Notes: generated by a model not told the origin, from the sequence alone. Positions 49,602 through 58,426 are shown, numbered from the stretch's first letter. The stretch is DNA of 64,000 nt from Guptibacillus hwajinpoensis (GCF_029277305.1 NZ_CP119526.1), one strand, 5' to 3'. Numbers and translations: made by a program.

Positions 49602-49627
49602 AACCAATCGATAAACGATTGGTTTAA
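49602..49627 (-). terminator. Terminator of the germination-protein gene
   Basis: AAACCAATCG pairs with CGATTGGTTT around ATAAA; on the minus strand a TTTCAATTTC tail follows. Confidence 0.85.
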
Positions 49628-49650
49628 CTGCGTATAAAGAATAATGATAC

Positions 49651-49839
49651 CTATTTACCTAACTTAACACCTTTTGCAATGCTATAAAAATTATTGATAA
49701 TCATGAATGATCCTGTATTGCCACCGCCGGACCCGCTTACAGTCTTACTAACAGAAATGGGAGAAATGACGTTAGCACACTGTACGACTGTCCCACTATT
49801 GTTTGTAATAACCACTGGTCCTCGAATGATACATCCCAT
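49651..49839 (-). CDS. GerPA/GerPF-family spore germination protein
   Basis: 62 residues, RBS GAGGAGTG before ATG 49839. Starts MGCIIRGPVVITNNSGTVVQ, and the middle SPISVSKTVSGSGGGNTGSF is the characteristic GerPA/GerPF pattern (Ser-Lys-Ser/Thr then Gly/Ser-rich then NTG). GerP proteins are small coat-associated proteins needed for germinants to pass the spore coat. No other gerP genes are nearby, so this is a solitary member rather than the gerPABCDEF operon. The N-terminal cysteine is unusual. Confidence 0.85.
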   Translation of the reverse strand: MGCIIRGPVVITNNSGTVVQCANVISPISVSKTVSGSGGGNTGSFMIINNFYSIAKGVKLGK

Positions 49840-49946
49840 TTGATTTCACTCCTCAATAGCTACTGACTAATAACAGTGTATGGACAAACTGAGTACTTGG
49901 TTTGGACATGTTTACAAAAAGGATGTCCAAATTGCGTACCAAAGAA

Positions 49947-49974
49947 AAAAGGAGCCATTTTTCTTGGCTCCTAA
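49947..49974 (-). terminator. Terminator of lctP
   Basis: AGGAGCCA pairs with TGGCTCCT around TTTTTCT, followed on the minus strand by TTTTTTC (A run at 49944-49949). Confidence 0.9.
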
Positions 49975-49982
49975 ATGAATGG

Positions 49983-51635
49983 TTAACTTATGAAAATAGC
50001 TTGAGAGAACGTGATTAATCCTGTGATAAGAAGAAAGAAGAAGCTATATTTAAGTGTGAAACGGAACAGATCGCCTTCCCGTCCGACAAGACCGACCGCG
50101 CCTGTTGCAACAGCTATAGACTGTGGAGAAAGCATTTTTGCCATCACGCCACCAGCCGTATTGGCTGCGACAAGAATCATTGGCATAACGGCGATTTGTT
50201 GAGCGGTAATTTGTTGTAAGTTCCCAAATAATGCATTATTAGACGTAACGGAACCGGTTAAGAATACGCCAATCCACCCAAGAAGTGGGGAAAGGAATGG
50301 GAAGATTCCCCCAGTTGCAGCAAGAGCTAGTCCTAATGTAGAGCTCATGCCACTGTAATTTGCAATGAATGCAAATCCTAACACCATCATGATTGTGAGG
50401 ACAGGTTTTTGAAGCTCTTTTACTGATTCTACAAAAGCTTCTAGCGCTGTTTTAGGACTCAATCTAAGAATGATAATAGATAGAATTGCTGCGATAAAGA
50501 TAGCCGTTCCCGTTGCAGAGAGAAGATCAAGCTTTAACATCGCCCCATAAGGTGTTGGTTCACTTACAATTGGTGCCGTTTTGATAACAAGGTTATGAAG
50601 TCCAGGTACAGGAATTTGAAGAATCGTTGCTTCAAATAATCCGCCTTCTACGAATAAATTCTTGAAAGGTTTTAAACTCCAAATCGTTACCATCCCTGTT
50701 AGTGCAATGAACGGAGACCATGCTTTTAGAACTCTACCAGCTGTTAGCTGAGCTTCAGGATCAATAGAAACAGCAAGTTGTGCTTCAACTTCAGGGTCAA
50801 TCGTATGAGTGTGGTGTGTTTTTGGCTGCCAAATCTTCACGAATACTGCTACAGCTACTAAACTAACAATTGAAGACGTGATGTTTGGAAGTTCTGGTCC
50901 AATAAACGTTACCGTTGCCCATTGAGTAACAGCATATGTGCTACCCGCAACCAGAGCTGCTGGCCATACCTCGTTCAAGCCTTTTATACCATCCATGATC
51001 ACGACGAGTAGGAATGGAATTGTGAAAGAGATAAAGGGAAGAGACGTGCCAAGAAATTGACCAATTTCCATCGGTGCAAGTCCACTTACTTGTCCAGCTA
51101 CAATGACTGGGATTCCCATTGCGCCAAATGCCCCACTAGCAGTATTTGCAATTAAGCAGAGACCAGCAGCTTTCAGTGGTTCGAAACCAAGACCTACAAG
51201 GAGAGCGGCTGTTATAGCAATTGGTGCTCCAAAACCAGCTGCGCCTTCTAGAAAAGCATTGAATGAAAAGGCAACAAGTAGCATTTGAATCCGTTTATCA
51301 TCTGATATAGAAACAATGGAGCTCCTGATGATATCAAATTGGCCACTTTTGACAGAGAGTTTATAGAGATAGACAGCACCAATAACAATGTAAGAGATTG
51401 GCCATAGTCCAAATGCAAATCCGTACCCAGTTGTCGTTGTGACCATAGAGAAGGGCATATCATAGAAGAGAATTGCAATTACAATTGCTAGCATCACGGT
51501 AATGGTAGCAGCGATATGTCCTTTCATCCGAAAAGCAGTCAGAGAGAGAAAGAAGAAAATAATTGGAATAAGAGCAATAAAAGCGGATAGCCAGATATTG
51601 TTGAATGGATCATATAGTTGTGTCCATGTTTCCAA
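49983..51635 (-). CDS. lctP: L-lactate permease
   Basis: LctP, 550 residues, about 13 membrane spans, lactate:proton symporter. The start METWTQLYDPFNNIWLSAFI at TTG 51635 fits the family N-terminus and is next to GAGGTGAT; the GTG at 51644 lies inside that site. Family strings: AFSFNAFLEGAAGFGAPIAITAALLVGLGF (about 120-150) and GVFLTGSVTSNNALFGNLQ (about 455), the latter typical of the C-terminal half. It follows ldh at 32 bases on the same strand, so lactate production and export or import are co-expressed. Confidence 0.95.
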   Translation of the reverse strand: METWTQLYDPFNNIWLSAFIALIPIIFFFLSLTAFRMKGHIAATITVMLAIVIAILFYDMPFSMVTTTTGYGFAFGLWPISYIVIGAVYLYKLSVKSGQFDIIRSSIVSISDDKRIQMLLVAFSFNAFLEGAAGFGAPIAITAALLVGLGFEPLKAAGLCLIANTASGAFGAMGIPVIVAGQVSGLAPMEIGQFLGTSLPFISFTIPFLLVVIMDGIKGLNEVWPAALVAGSTYAVTQWATVTFIGPELPNITSSIVSLVAVAVFVKIWQPKTHHTHTIDPEVEAQLAVSIDPEAQLTAGRVLKAWSPFIALTGMVTIWSLKPFKNLFVEGGLFEATILQIPVPGLHNLVIKTAPIVSEPTPYGAMLKLDLLSATGTAIFIAAILSIIILRLSPKTALEAFVESVKELQKPVLTIMMVLGFAFIANYSGMSSTLGLALAATGGIFPFLSPLLGWIGVFLTGSVTSNNALFGNLQQITAQQIAVMPMILVAANTAGGVMAKMLSPQSIAVATGAVGLVGREGDLFRFTLKYSFFFLLITGLITFSQAIFIS

Positions 51636-51667
51636 GGTGATCACCTCATAAGTGTAATGTTAGAATT

Positions 51668-52618
51668 TTATTTCACTTTCTCGAAACAAGGTTCCATTGC
51701 TTTTCGTAACGTTCTTGCAGAATGGTGCATTTGCTTCATTTCTACTTCTGTGAGATTAAGTTCAACAATTTCACGAATACCGTTTCTGTCGATAATCGCA
51801 GGGGCTCCAATATAGATATCATGAAGTCCGTATTGACCTTGCATTAAGGTTGAAACCGTTAAAATAGATTGTTCGTTTCTTAGGATAGCTTTGGTTAGAC
51901 GAACGAGTCCCATCGCAATTCCGTAATACGTAGCACCCTTACGATTAATGATGTGATAAGCGGCGTCCCGAACGTTTGTAAAGATCTCATCAAGAACAGG
52001 CATTCCGTCTTCTGCTATCATTTTGGTTACCGGTTGGCTACTCACTGTCGCGTGGCTCCATACTGGAAGTTCGGTGTCCCCATGTTCACCAAGAATATAG
52101 GCATGAACGTTGCGAGAATCAACCTGAAAGTGATCGCCAATTAAGTAACGAAGTCTTGCAGTATCGAGAATCGTACCAGAACCAATCACGCGTTCCATTG
52201 GTAGTCCAGAGAATTTCCAAGTAGCGTAAGAGAGGATATCTACTGGATTCGTTGCAACGATGAACAGACCGTCGAACCCATTCTCCATAACTGCCGTCAC
52301 GATTCCTTTGAAGATATTCACATTTTTTTCAACTAGATCAAGTCTCGTTTCGCCGGGTTTTTGATTTGCACCTGCTGTAATGACAACAAGATCAGCCTCT
52401 CGACAATCTTCATAATCACCAGCCCATATTTTCATAGCTGATCCAAACGGCATTCCGTGGTTTAAATCTCTTGCTTCTCCTTCGGCTTTTTCTTTATTTA
52501 AATCAATAAGAACCAGTTCATTTACAACTTCTTGATTTAGTAATGAGAAAGCATAGCTTGTTCCTACAAATCCTGTACCAATCACTGCTACTCTTGTTGT
52601 ATACCGTTCGTTTTTCAT
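51668..52618 (-). CDS. ldh: L-lactate dehydrogenase
   Basis: 316 residues from ATG 52618 (GGTGG nine bases upstream; the ATG at 52633 precedes it). Reduces pyruvate to L-lactate and regenerates NAD. Rossmann loop VAVIGTGFVGTSYAFSLLN; NPVDILSYATWKFSG; active-site loop VDSRNVHAYILGEHGDTELPVWSHATV with the catalytic histidine; substrate arginine in KPGETRLDLVEKN. The GEHGD motif and loop composition mark lactate rather than malate dehydrogenase. Operon with lctP; two Rex boxes upstream. Confidence 0.96.
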   Translation of the reverse strand: MKNERYTTRVAVIGTGFVGTSYAFSLLNQEVVNELVLIDLNKEKAEGEARDLNHGMPFGSAMKIWAGDYEDCREADLVVITAGANQKPGETRLDLVEKNVNIFKGIVTAVMENGFDGLFIVATNPVDILSYATWKFSGLPMERVIGSGTILDTARLRYLIGDHFQVDSRNVHAYILGEHGDTELPVWSHATVSSQPVTKMIAEDGMPVLDEIFTNVRDAAYHIINRKGATYYGIAMGLVRLTKAILRNEQSILTVSTLMQGQYGLHDIYIGAPAIIDRNGIREIVELNLTEVEMKQMHHSARTLRKAMEPCFEKVK

Positions 52619-52639
52619 ATCAATTCCACCCATCTGTTA

Positions 52640-52705
52640 TTGTGATGTCTTTCACATACTCACTATAACTTGGATTAAATAACCGATATGTGACAAAAAT
52701 CACAT
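52640..52705 (-). promoter_or_regulatory. Two Rex operators upstream of ldh-lctP
   Basis: TTGTGATGTCTTTCACAT at 52640-52657 and ATGTGACAAAAATCACAT at 52688-52705 both have the TGTGA-6-TCACA dyad of the Rex (redox-sensing repressor) consensus TTGTGAnnnnnnTCACAA. They are 48 bases apart centre to centre and lie 22-87 bases before the ldh start. Rex leaves the DNA when NADH rises, turning on fermentation. Confidence 0.9.
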
Positions 52706-52774
52706 GAAAAGGTTTACATATGGAATTAATTATAGAAACTAGTATCAAATCTATTATTAGAGAAATCTATGTAA

Positions 52775-52802
52775 AAAAACGCTCAGATTTTGAGCGTTTT
52801 CC
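52775..52802 (-). terminator. Terminator of the small coat-like gene
   Basis: AAAACGCTCA pairs with TGAGCGTTTT around GATTT, with a T run on the minus strand. Confidence 0.9.
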
Positions 52803-52805
52803 GTA

Positions 52806-53051
52806 TTACCAGAAAAAGAATGGAGAAAAACTAAAAGCGGCGATAGAGGCAAGACCGACTGCAATAAGAGCCGCTCCGAAAAAGAAGTAGCTTCCAAAAC
52901 CGGGACCGTCGTTTCCGCTGCCTTCCATTGGACGCAGGTAGACATTGTCGCGGTCACAGTGATCGATATATCCATAGTGGGTTGTGCCATCATGGCAGCG
53001 GATGGCTACGCACCTACCAACGTTGTTGTTAAAATCGTCGTGGTATGACAT
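52806..53051 (-). CDS. Small Sm-like, possibly spore-coat-associated protein
   Basis: 81 residues from ATG 53051 (GAGG six bases upstream; the ATG at 53063 is not near a site). The N-terminal part VGRCVAIRCHDGTTHYGYID followed by HCDRDNVYLRPM has the strand pattern of small Sm-like proteins ('G..V.I...DG....G.I..vd.dnV.L') found among Bacillus coat and spore proteins. The C-terminal half is glycine-rich and then hydrophobic (FGAALIAVGLASIAAFSFSPFFFW), a probable membrane anchor. I cannot name the family with certainty; a role in the spore is a guess. Confidence 0.6.
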   Translation of the reverse strand: MSYHDDFNNNVGRCVAIRCHDGTTHYGYIDHCDRDNVYLRPMEGSGNDGPGFGSYFFFGAALIAVGLASIAAFSFSPFFFW

Positions 53052-53231
53052 GTTATTCCTCATTTCTTGAATAGTGTAAGAGTCATAAAACTCTCCGGAC
53101 TTGCTTACATTATTACTCTATGAATTAAACGTGTTGAAGGTTTGGACAGGAATGGAGTTGAAGCAAAATAACAACGCTTTAATAAAGAAAATAAAGTAGC
53201 TATGATAGAGGTAGATCGCAGGAGGTGTGGG

Positions 53232-54062
53232 ATGGAAGAGATTAAACCATTGGGGTCGTTTTATAGAGTGGATGATGAAGGGTATCTGGTAAACGATACG
53301 TCGTGGGAGAAAATAGATCAAAACTATCGAAATGCAATCAATTTTGCAATTGAGCTTCTAACTCTAGCAATCCCATTAAGCAGCATCTATTTAAGAGGAT
53401 CAGTGCCCAAGGGAAATGGGATAGAAGGTATATCGGATCTTGATCTTATTGTTTTAACGGACCAAGATCAAGAGGGAGTAGCTGAGATCCTTGACCAAAA
53501 ACTAGTAAATGAATTTCCTTGGGTGAGTGGTTGTGAGGTAAGTTTCTTATCACCTGCTAAACTAGAAAAAGTAACGCACTTTTCAATCATGCCATTTATG
53601 CTTAAAACGTCCAGTCTCTGTGTATACGGAAACGATGTGGCAAAAGGTGTTCCGAGATTTAAGGCAGACCGAGCTCTTGCCAATAACCATCTCATTCAGC
53701 TTCGAACTCATATTAATCAGGCAAAACAAGAACTTAACGGCAATGAAGATAAGGAAGATATTGCGGATTGCTGTACATGGATTATGAAAATCATTGTTCG
53801 TAGCGGCCTAGCCCTTGTAATGGAACAAAAACCAACGTATACAAGAGATCTTTATCCGGCGTATACGTTATTTAGCGGTTTTTATTCAAACAAAGAACGA
53901 GAAATGAAACAGGCCTTAATTTATGCGATCGTTCCTTCAAACTATGCTGATGAAGTCATTCGTTTTTTGAATGGATTTGGCGAATGGATGATTCAGGAAT
54001 CAGACCACTGGCTCGATCAATACAACCCAAATCGAGACCCCCATATGCTTATAACTAACTAA
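53232..54062 (+). CDS. Nucleotidyltransferase domain protein
   Basis: 276 residues from ATG 53232, behind AGGAGGTG at five bases; an earlier in-frame start at 53202 ignores that site. The N-terminal MNT-type domain has IYLRGSVPKGNGIEGISDLDLIVL (about 52-75), the GS...DxD signature with two metal-binding aspartates, and a third acidic position near CEVSFLSP. The remaining helical domain resembles the C-terminal part of aminoglycoside or antitoxin-like transferases. No gene pair of the HEPN/MNT kind is adjacent. Substrate unknown; a resistance role cannot be claimed. Followed by a strong terminator. Confidence 0.75.
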   Translation: MEEIKPLGSFYRVDDEGYLVNDTSWEKIDQNYRNAINFAIELLTLAIPLSSIYLRGSVPKGNGIEGISDLDLIVLTDQDQEGVAEILDQKLVNEFPWVSGCEVSFLSPAKLEKVTHFSIMPFMLKTSSLCVYGNDVAKGVPRFKADRALANNHLIQLRTHINQAKQELNGNEDKEDIADCCTWIMKIIVRSGLALVMEQKPTYTRDLYPAYTLFSGFYSNKEREMKQALIYAIVPSNYADEVIRFLNGFGEWMIQESDHWLDQYNPNRDPHMLITN

Positions 54063-54064
54063 AC

Positions 54065-54110
54065 GAAAACGAACGGCGATCATTTTCTTGATCGCCGTTC
54101 ATTTTCGTTT
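54065..54110. terminator. Bidirectional terminator
   Basis: GAAAACGAACGGCGATCA pairs with TGATCGCCGTTCATTTTC around TTTTCT; long arms with A- and T-rich ends, between two convergent genes. Confidence 0.9.
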
Positions 54111-54258
54111 ATAAATAGGTAATTAATGCAACTCCGCCTAAGAAGAAACCGCTCAGAATGAGTTTACCGAAGAGAGGGAGGTGTTCTTCACCCTTCTCAT
54201 TGATTCGTTCTTCCTCTTCATCGACGGTCGTATTATCGTTTGAATGGCAGCAGCCCAT
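54109..54258 (-). CDS. 49-residue membrane protein with N-terminal Cys pair, next to cstA
   Basis: Starts MGCCHSNDNTTVDEEEER at 54258, with AAGGTG and GATGAG upstream of the ATG. The N-terminal half is acidic and soluble with a Cys-Cys-His cluster at residues 3-5; the C-terminal half is a single span (about residues 31-48, GKLILSGFFLGGVALITYL). It ends at the terminator hairpin and begins 58 bases after the cstA stop, so it may be read with cstA. In E. coli small proteins (YbdD/YjiX) accompany CstA-type transporters, but this sequence is not like those. Family not recognised. Confidence 0.65.
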   Translation of the reverse strand: MGCCHSNDNTTVDEEEERINEKGEEHLPLFGKLILSGFFLGGVALITYL

Positions 54259-54316
54259 CTCATCACACCTTTTTGGTTGGATTCCGTTAAAGGGGAGGTA
54301 TAGTCAACGTTTGTGT

Positions 54317-55774
54317 TTAAGCGACGCTGTCCTTATCCCAACCAGAAATATCGATTTCGAGTGGAATGTTTGCAGCGCGTTGCTTACGTGCCGAGTAGAA
54401 GAATGCAACGATAACAGCGACCGTAATAATCGTTGCACCAATATATGCGATATTTATCGGTAATCGAAAGCCGATAGGTGCATTAAGAATATAAGTCGTA
54501 GTCGCCATGGTGATGAAAATGGCTGGAATCATAGCAATCCAGTAATTCTTTTTTGCAATGAATAAATACATCGCACCAACCCATAAGGCAATCATCGCTG
54601 TAGACTGGTTAGCCCATGAGAAGTATCTCCATAGAAGTGTGAAATCAATTTTCGTAAGCCCGAATGCTACTACGAAAAGTGGTAGTGCAATCCAGAGACG
54701 ATTTGTTACTTTACGCTGTGAGTAATTAAAGTAGTCTGCAATAATCATACGAGCACTTCTGAAGGCTGTATCGCCAGACGTGATTGGAAGGACGATAACA
54801 CCAAGAATGGCAAGCGTTCCGCCAATTGCACCGAGCATGAGAGTAGAAGCTTCACTGACAATTGCAGCCGGTCCGCCGTTTGCAAGTAGTTCATTTAAGC
54901 CAACTGGCCCATTGAATAAACTCATAGCAGCAGCGGCCCAAATCATTGCAATAACACCTTCTGCAATCATCATTCCGTAGAAGATATTGCGACCCTGCTT
55001 TTCATTTTGCGTGGTACGCGAAATGATTGGTGTTTGTGTTGCGTGAAATCCAGAAAGGGCACCGCAAGAAATGGTTAAGAATAGTAATGGAAAGACCGGT
55101 GCGTTGTCAGGGTGAAAGTTACTTAGCGTGACTTCAGGAATCGGTGCGCCAGTAAACACAAGACCGGCACCTACGCCTAGTGCACTAATAAGAAGGAGTG
55201 CGCCAAAAATCGGATAGAAGCGACCGATGATTTTATCAATTGGTAGCAATGTCGCAAAAATGTAGTAAAGAAAGATTGCTCCAAGAATAAGGCCCATTGT
55301 TGCCCAGCCATTCATTAAGTTGTTTAATAGTCCAGCTGGAGCAGTAACAAACACTGTTCCTGTGAGAAGAAGTAGTAGCACAGCAAATGCATTAACCACG
55401 TGCTTCATCACTTTTCCTAGAAATTTCCCTGCAAGTTCAGGTAGGTGAGCACCTCTGTTACGAATGGAAATCATTCCAGTTAAATAATCATGCACAGCTC
55501 CTGCAAAAATACAGCCGAATACAATCCATAGGAAAGCTACCGGGCCGTAAAGGGCTCCTAGTATCGGTCCAAAAATAGGACCAACTCCAGCGATATTTAA
55601 TAATTGAATTAAGGAGTTTTTCTTCGTGTTCATTGGAAGATAATCTACCCCATCCTGATGCGTGTAGGCAGGCGTTTGACGTGCTTCCTTTACACCAAAA
55701 ATCTTTTCTACAAACTTTCCATAAGTGAAATAACCAATAATCAATAGTGCAATTCCTGCTAGAAATGTATACAT
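54317..55774 (-). CDS. cstA: CstA-family carbon-starvation / pyruvate or peptide transporter
   Basis: 485 residues from ATG 55774 (AAGGGATG upstream; the longer reading from 55846 runs through the promoter). About 14 membrane spans. CstA markers: GVDYLPMNTKKNSLIQLLNIAGVGPIFGPILGA near residues 40-75, YLTGMISIRNRGAHLPEL near 110, FLTISCGALSGFHATQTPIISRTT near 235-260, and LPITSGDTAFRSARMIIAD near 340. Family members take up pyruvate or peptides under carbon shortage. A consensus cre site lies in the leader and a LytS/LytT-type sensor pair sits just upstream, echoing E. coli BtsSR/YpdAB control of CstA-like carriers. Confidence 0.93.
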   Translation of the reverse strand: MYTFLAGIALLIIGYFTYGKFVEKIFGVKEARQTPAYTHQDGVDYLPMNTKKNSLIQLLNIAGVGPIFGPILGALYGPVAFLWIVFGCIFAGAVHDYLTGMISIRNRGAHLPELAGKFLGKVMKHVVNAFAVLLLLLTGTVFVTAPAGLLNNLMNGWATMGLILGAIFLYYIFATLLPIDKIIGRFYPIFGALLLISALGVGAGLVFTGAPIPEVTLSNFHPDNAPVFPLLFLTISCGALSGFHATQTPIISRTTQNEKQGRNIFYGMMIAEGVIAMIWAAAAMSLFNGPVGLNELLANGGPAAIVSEASTLMLGAIGGTLAILGVIVLPITSGDTAFRSARMIIADYFNYSQRKVTNRLWIALPLFVVAFGLTKIDFTLLWRYFSWANQSTAMIALWVGAMYLFIAKKNYWIAMIPAIFITMATTTYILNAPIGFRLPINIAYIGATIITVAVIVAFFYSARKQRAANIPLEIDISGWDKDSVA

Positions 55775-55796
55775 TAAATCATCCCTTCCCGTTCGA

Positions 55797-55819
55797 TGTA
55801 TGCGTTTACATAGAGTATA
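55797..55819 (-). promoter_or_regulatory. cstA -10 region and cre (CcpA) site
   Basis: On the minus strand, a -10 TATACT (55819-55814) is followed at once by TGTAAACGCATACA (55810-55797), a perfect match to the cre consensus TGNAANCGNWNNCA. CcpA bound here would block transcription while preferred sugars are present. No good -35 was found. Confidence 0.8.
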
Positions 55820-55912
55820 AAAGAAGAAAGGGATGAAAGGACCCAATTCATAGCAACATGTCTAAAAATAGGTTTGAAATGTCTGAATGAGACACTAAGA
55901 TGCATTGGGTGT

Positions 55913-56641
55913 TTACAATTCGAGCTCAGCTCGAAGTGCTTTGACATAATTTCGACTAACAGACAGTTTTTCCGTAACACCTTCTAACTCAAGCTGATAA
56001 GCCCCGTTAAACCATGGTGTTAGGCGCATTACATACTGAAGATTAACAAGGTAGCCTTTATGAATTCTAAAAAACGAGAAAGAGGAGAGACGGTTTTCAA
56101 GTTCCTTTAGCGCCATTTTCACTTCATACTCGCCATTTTTTACAATGATCCGAGAGACTTTATCATCTCTATAGATAAATAGGATATCGTTTGGATCAAG
56201 ATAATGGATTTCTCCTTCGATGTCGACTGATAGTTTGCCTTTTCTAGTCGAAGGTTCTTCCTTCATAGCACCATGTATACGTTTCTCTAGACGCTTCACG
56301 GTTTGTTTGAGTTGTTCTTCATCATAAGGTTTCAAAAGATAGTCAACCGCTTCATAGCGAAAGGCTTCTGCAGCAAATTCGGGATAAGCTGTCGCAAAAA
56401 CGATATGGGGTGGTTTTTTTAATTCAAGTAACGTTCTCGCAGCTTCCATCCCATTCATGCCAGGCATTTCAACATCGAGAAAAACAACGTCAGGGTGTAG
56501 CTGTAAAGCTTTTAACACGGCTTCTTCTCCTGAATCAGCTTCGCCGCAAACAGTTACTGATTGGAATTCATTGAGAAGGTGAACTAGTTCCTGACGGCTG
56601 TAGCGCTCATCATCAACGATCAAGATATTCATTATGCTCAT
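55913..56641 (-). CDS. LytTR-family response regulator
   Basis: 242 residues, ATG 56641 directly after the kinase stop (GGAGG eight bases upstream). Receiver: ILIVDDERYSRQELV, phospho-acceptor Asp56 in DVVFLDVEMPGMNGMEAA, then FATAYPEFAAEAF and YLLKPYDEEQL. Linker about 125-140. The LytTR DNA-binding domain starts near residue 140: LDPNDILFIYRDDKVSRI, then FFRIHKGYLVNLQYVMRL and LEGVTEKLSVSRNYVKALRAEL. This is the LytT/BtsR/YpdB type. Partner of the next kinase; likely target is the adjacent cstA. Confidence 0.93.
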   Translation of the reverse strand: MSIMNILIVDDERYSRQELVHLLNEFQSVTVCGEADSGEEAVLKALQLHPDVVFLDVEMPGMNGMEAARTLLELKKPPHIVFATAYPEFAAEAFRYEAVDYLLKPYDEEQLKQTVKRLEKRIHGAMKEEPSTRKGKLSVDIEGEIHYLDPNDILFIYRDDKVSRIIVKNGEYEVKMALKELENRLSSFSFFRIHKGYLVNLQYVMRLTPWFNGAYQLELEGVTEKLSVSRNYVKALRAELEL

Positions 56642-58378
56642 TTAATGGTCCTCCGTGGTTGGAATTATAAAGCATATGGTCGTTCCTTCGTGTAAAGTGC
56701 TCCGAATATGAAGGGTAGCTTTGTTACTGTATAGCATAGATAGGCGCCGATTGACGTTATAGAGCCCGAGGCCTGTGCCAAGTTCAGATGAGACGTGCAT
56801 TTGTCCAAGCTGACTAAGCCGCTCGGGAGGAATTCCTTCTCCGTTATCCGTTACACAGACGAGTGTACCGTTTGATTGACGCGCAATCCGAATCTCAACT
56901 AAGCAGTCTGTGTTCTTGTTTTTAATACCATGTTTAATTGCATTCTCAACAATTGGCTGAAGAGTGAGAGGAGGTAGATTCATCGTTAGTGCACTTTCAT
57001 CTATGTCATAAATTACTTTCAGGCGATCCACAAAACGCGCCTCTTCTATTTCAAGATAAGCTTTCACGTGCTTCAACTCCTGGTTGAGCGACGTCATATT
57101 TGCAGTCGTTCCAGACAAATTTTGTCTTAAAAAGTGTGAAAGAGAAACGAGTAATTTGCGTGCTTTATCAGGTTCAATGCGTATTAACGAAATAATCGTA
57201 TTAAGGGAATTAAAAAGAAAGTGTGGACTAATTTGTGCTTGTAACGCTTTAATCTCTGTTTCTTTTGCAAGTTGATAAGCTTTATCTGCTTCAGCGATTT
57301 CAAGCTGATTACTAAGCAGATTGCTAAGTCCGAGAACAAGCTCGGTAATGATATGTGTGATTTCTTTTTCAGAGCGAAAATAAAACTTTAGAGTGCCGAT
57401 CGTTTTGCCGCGCTGTTTAAGAGGAGCAATGATTGCAGCACCAAGCGGACAATCTTTCTCAGAACAGTGGATCGTTTGGTCATTCGCGATGACAATTTCA
57501 CCATCATTGATTACGTTTTTTGTAATCGTTGTTTGAATTTCATGGCCTGCTTGGTGATGATCATTCGCAAGTCCGACGTGACTTAAAATATGTGTGCGGT
57601 TCGTCATCGCGACTGCGCTACCGTCAATCTCGCGGTGAAGAATCTGACAAACTGCTTTAGCTGAGGCTGCCGAAAGCCCCTCTCTGAGATACCCGAGCGT
57701 TTGGTCTGCGATACGCAGAGTTTTTTGAGCCTGCAGAGCACCTGCTTTTTCTTCCTCGTTTACCACGTTTTTGATAATGAGAAGGAAGAGAGCACAGCCG
57801 ATTCCGTTAGCGAGAATCATAGGAATGCCGATTACTTCGACAAGAGCGATGGCGTTTTCGAATGGCTTCGATAAAAGTAAAATAATGAGCATTTGAACGG
57901 TTTCTGCTCCAGCACCGATCACAAAGGCTGAGCGGAGCTTCACATGACGATTTCGTTTATGTAAAGATCCAGCGATCAGTCCGGCTATAATAGAAGCAAG
58001 TCCACATGCGAGCGCTGTAAAACCTCCAAGCATGTAGCGATGAAACCCCGCGATTAACCCGGCACCAAAGCCAACTCTCTTTCCACCCAGCAGACCGGCA
58101 AGTACAACGCCGATGACCCTGGAATTAGCGATGGCTTCATCAGAGGACACTTCAAGCGGCCAGGAGTTAAACTGGAGTGACTCCGTACTGAATGTTAAAC
58201 CGGTATACGTACCAATGATGCCAAAAAAACCAAAGAACCCAATCGCAACGTACTGTTGCTTACGAGCAAGTTGATCGCTGTGTATCATATCTCGGAAGAA
58301 GCGAAAGCGGGTTAGCACGAACGCAATCGTTACAATAATGCCGAGTCGCTCAAGCATCGTAAGCAAGAGTTCGAACAT
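56642..58378 (-). CDS. LytS/BtsS-type sensor histidine kinase
   Basis: 578 residues from ATG 58378 (AAAGGAG eight bases upstream). Five to six spans of the 5TMR_LYT domain (about 5-215; NSRVIGVVLAGLLGGKRVGFGAGLIAGFHRYMLGG is the family string), a GAF-like domain (about 230-355), and a His_kinase domain with the phospho-acceptor in ALQAQISPHFLFNSLNTI (about 374-391) followed by an ATPase domain (QPIVENAIKHGIK, TDNGEGIPPERL, TGLGLYNVNRRL). In E. coli homologues sense pyruvate. The GAF region has a CSEKDCPLGAAII segment with two cysteines. Confidence 0.94.
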   Translation of the reverse strand: MFELLLTMLERLGIIVTIAFVLTRFRFFRDMIHSDQLARKQQYVAIGFFGFFGIIGTYTGLTFSTESLQFNSWPLEVSSDEAIANSRVIGVVLAGLLGGKRVGFGAGLIAGFHRYMLGGFTALACGLASIIAGLIAGSLHKRNRHVKLRSAFVIGAGAETVQMLIILLLSKPFENAIALVEVIGIPMILANGIGCALFLLIIKNVVNEEEKAGALQAQKTLRIADQTLGYLREGLSAASAKAVCQILHREIDGSAVAMTNRTHILSHVGLANDHHQAGHEIQTTITKNVINDGEIVIANDQTIHCSEKDCPLGAAIIAPLKQRGKTIGTLKFYFRSEKEITHIITELVLGLSNLLSNQLEIAEADKAYQLAKETEIKALQAQISPHFLFNSLNTIISLIRIEPDKARKLLVSLSHFLRQNLSGTTANMTSLNQELKHVKAYLEIEEARFVDRLKVIYDIDESALTMNLPPLTLQPIVENAIKHGIKNKNTDCLVEIRIARQSNGTLVCVTDNGEGIPPERLSQLGQMHVSSELGTGLGLYNVNRRLSMLYSNKATLHIRSTLHEGTTICFIIPTTEDH

Positions 58379-58406
58379 AAGTAAGCTCCTTTCGTTATGG
58401 TTTGTT

Positions 58407-58426
58407 GTGGTGCCTGTCACCACCCG
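58407..58426. repeat. GTGGTGCCTGTCACCACCCG element, copy 1
   Basis: GTGGTG and CACCAC form a small hairpin around CCTGT. An identical 20-base copy lies at 59100-59119, same orientation, and similarity continues loosely for about 20 bases (GCGTCAATATTTGTCGA here, GCTCGACTTGTGTCGA there). It lies upstream of the kinase start, where its promoter should be. Confidence 0.75.
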
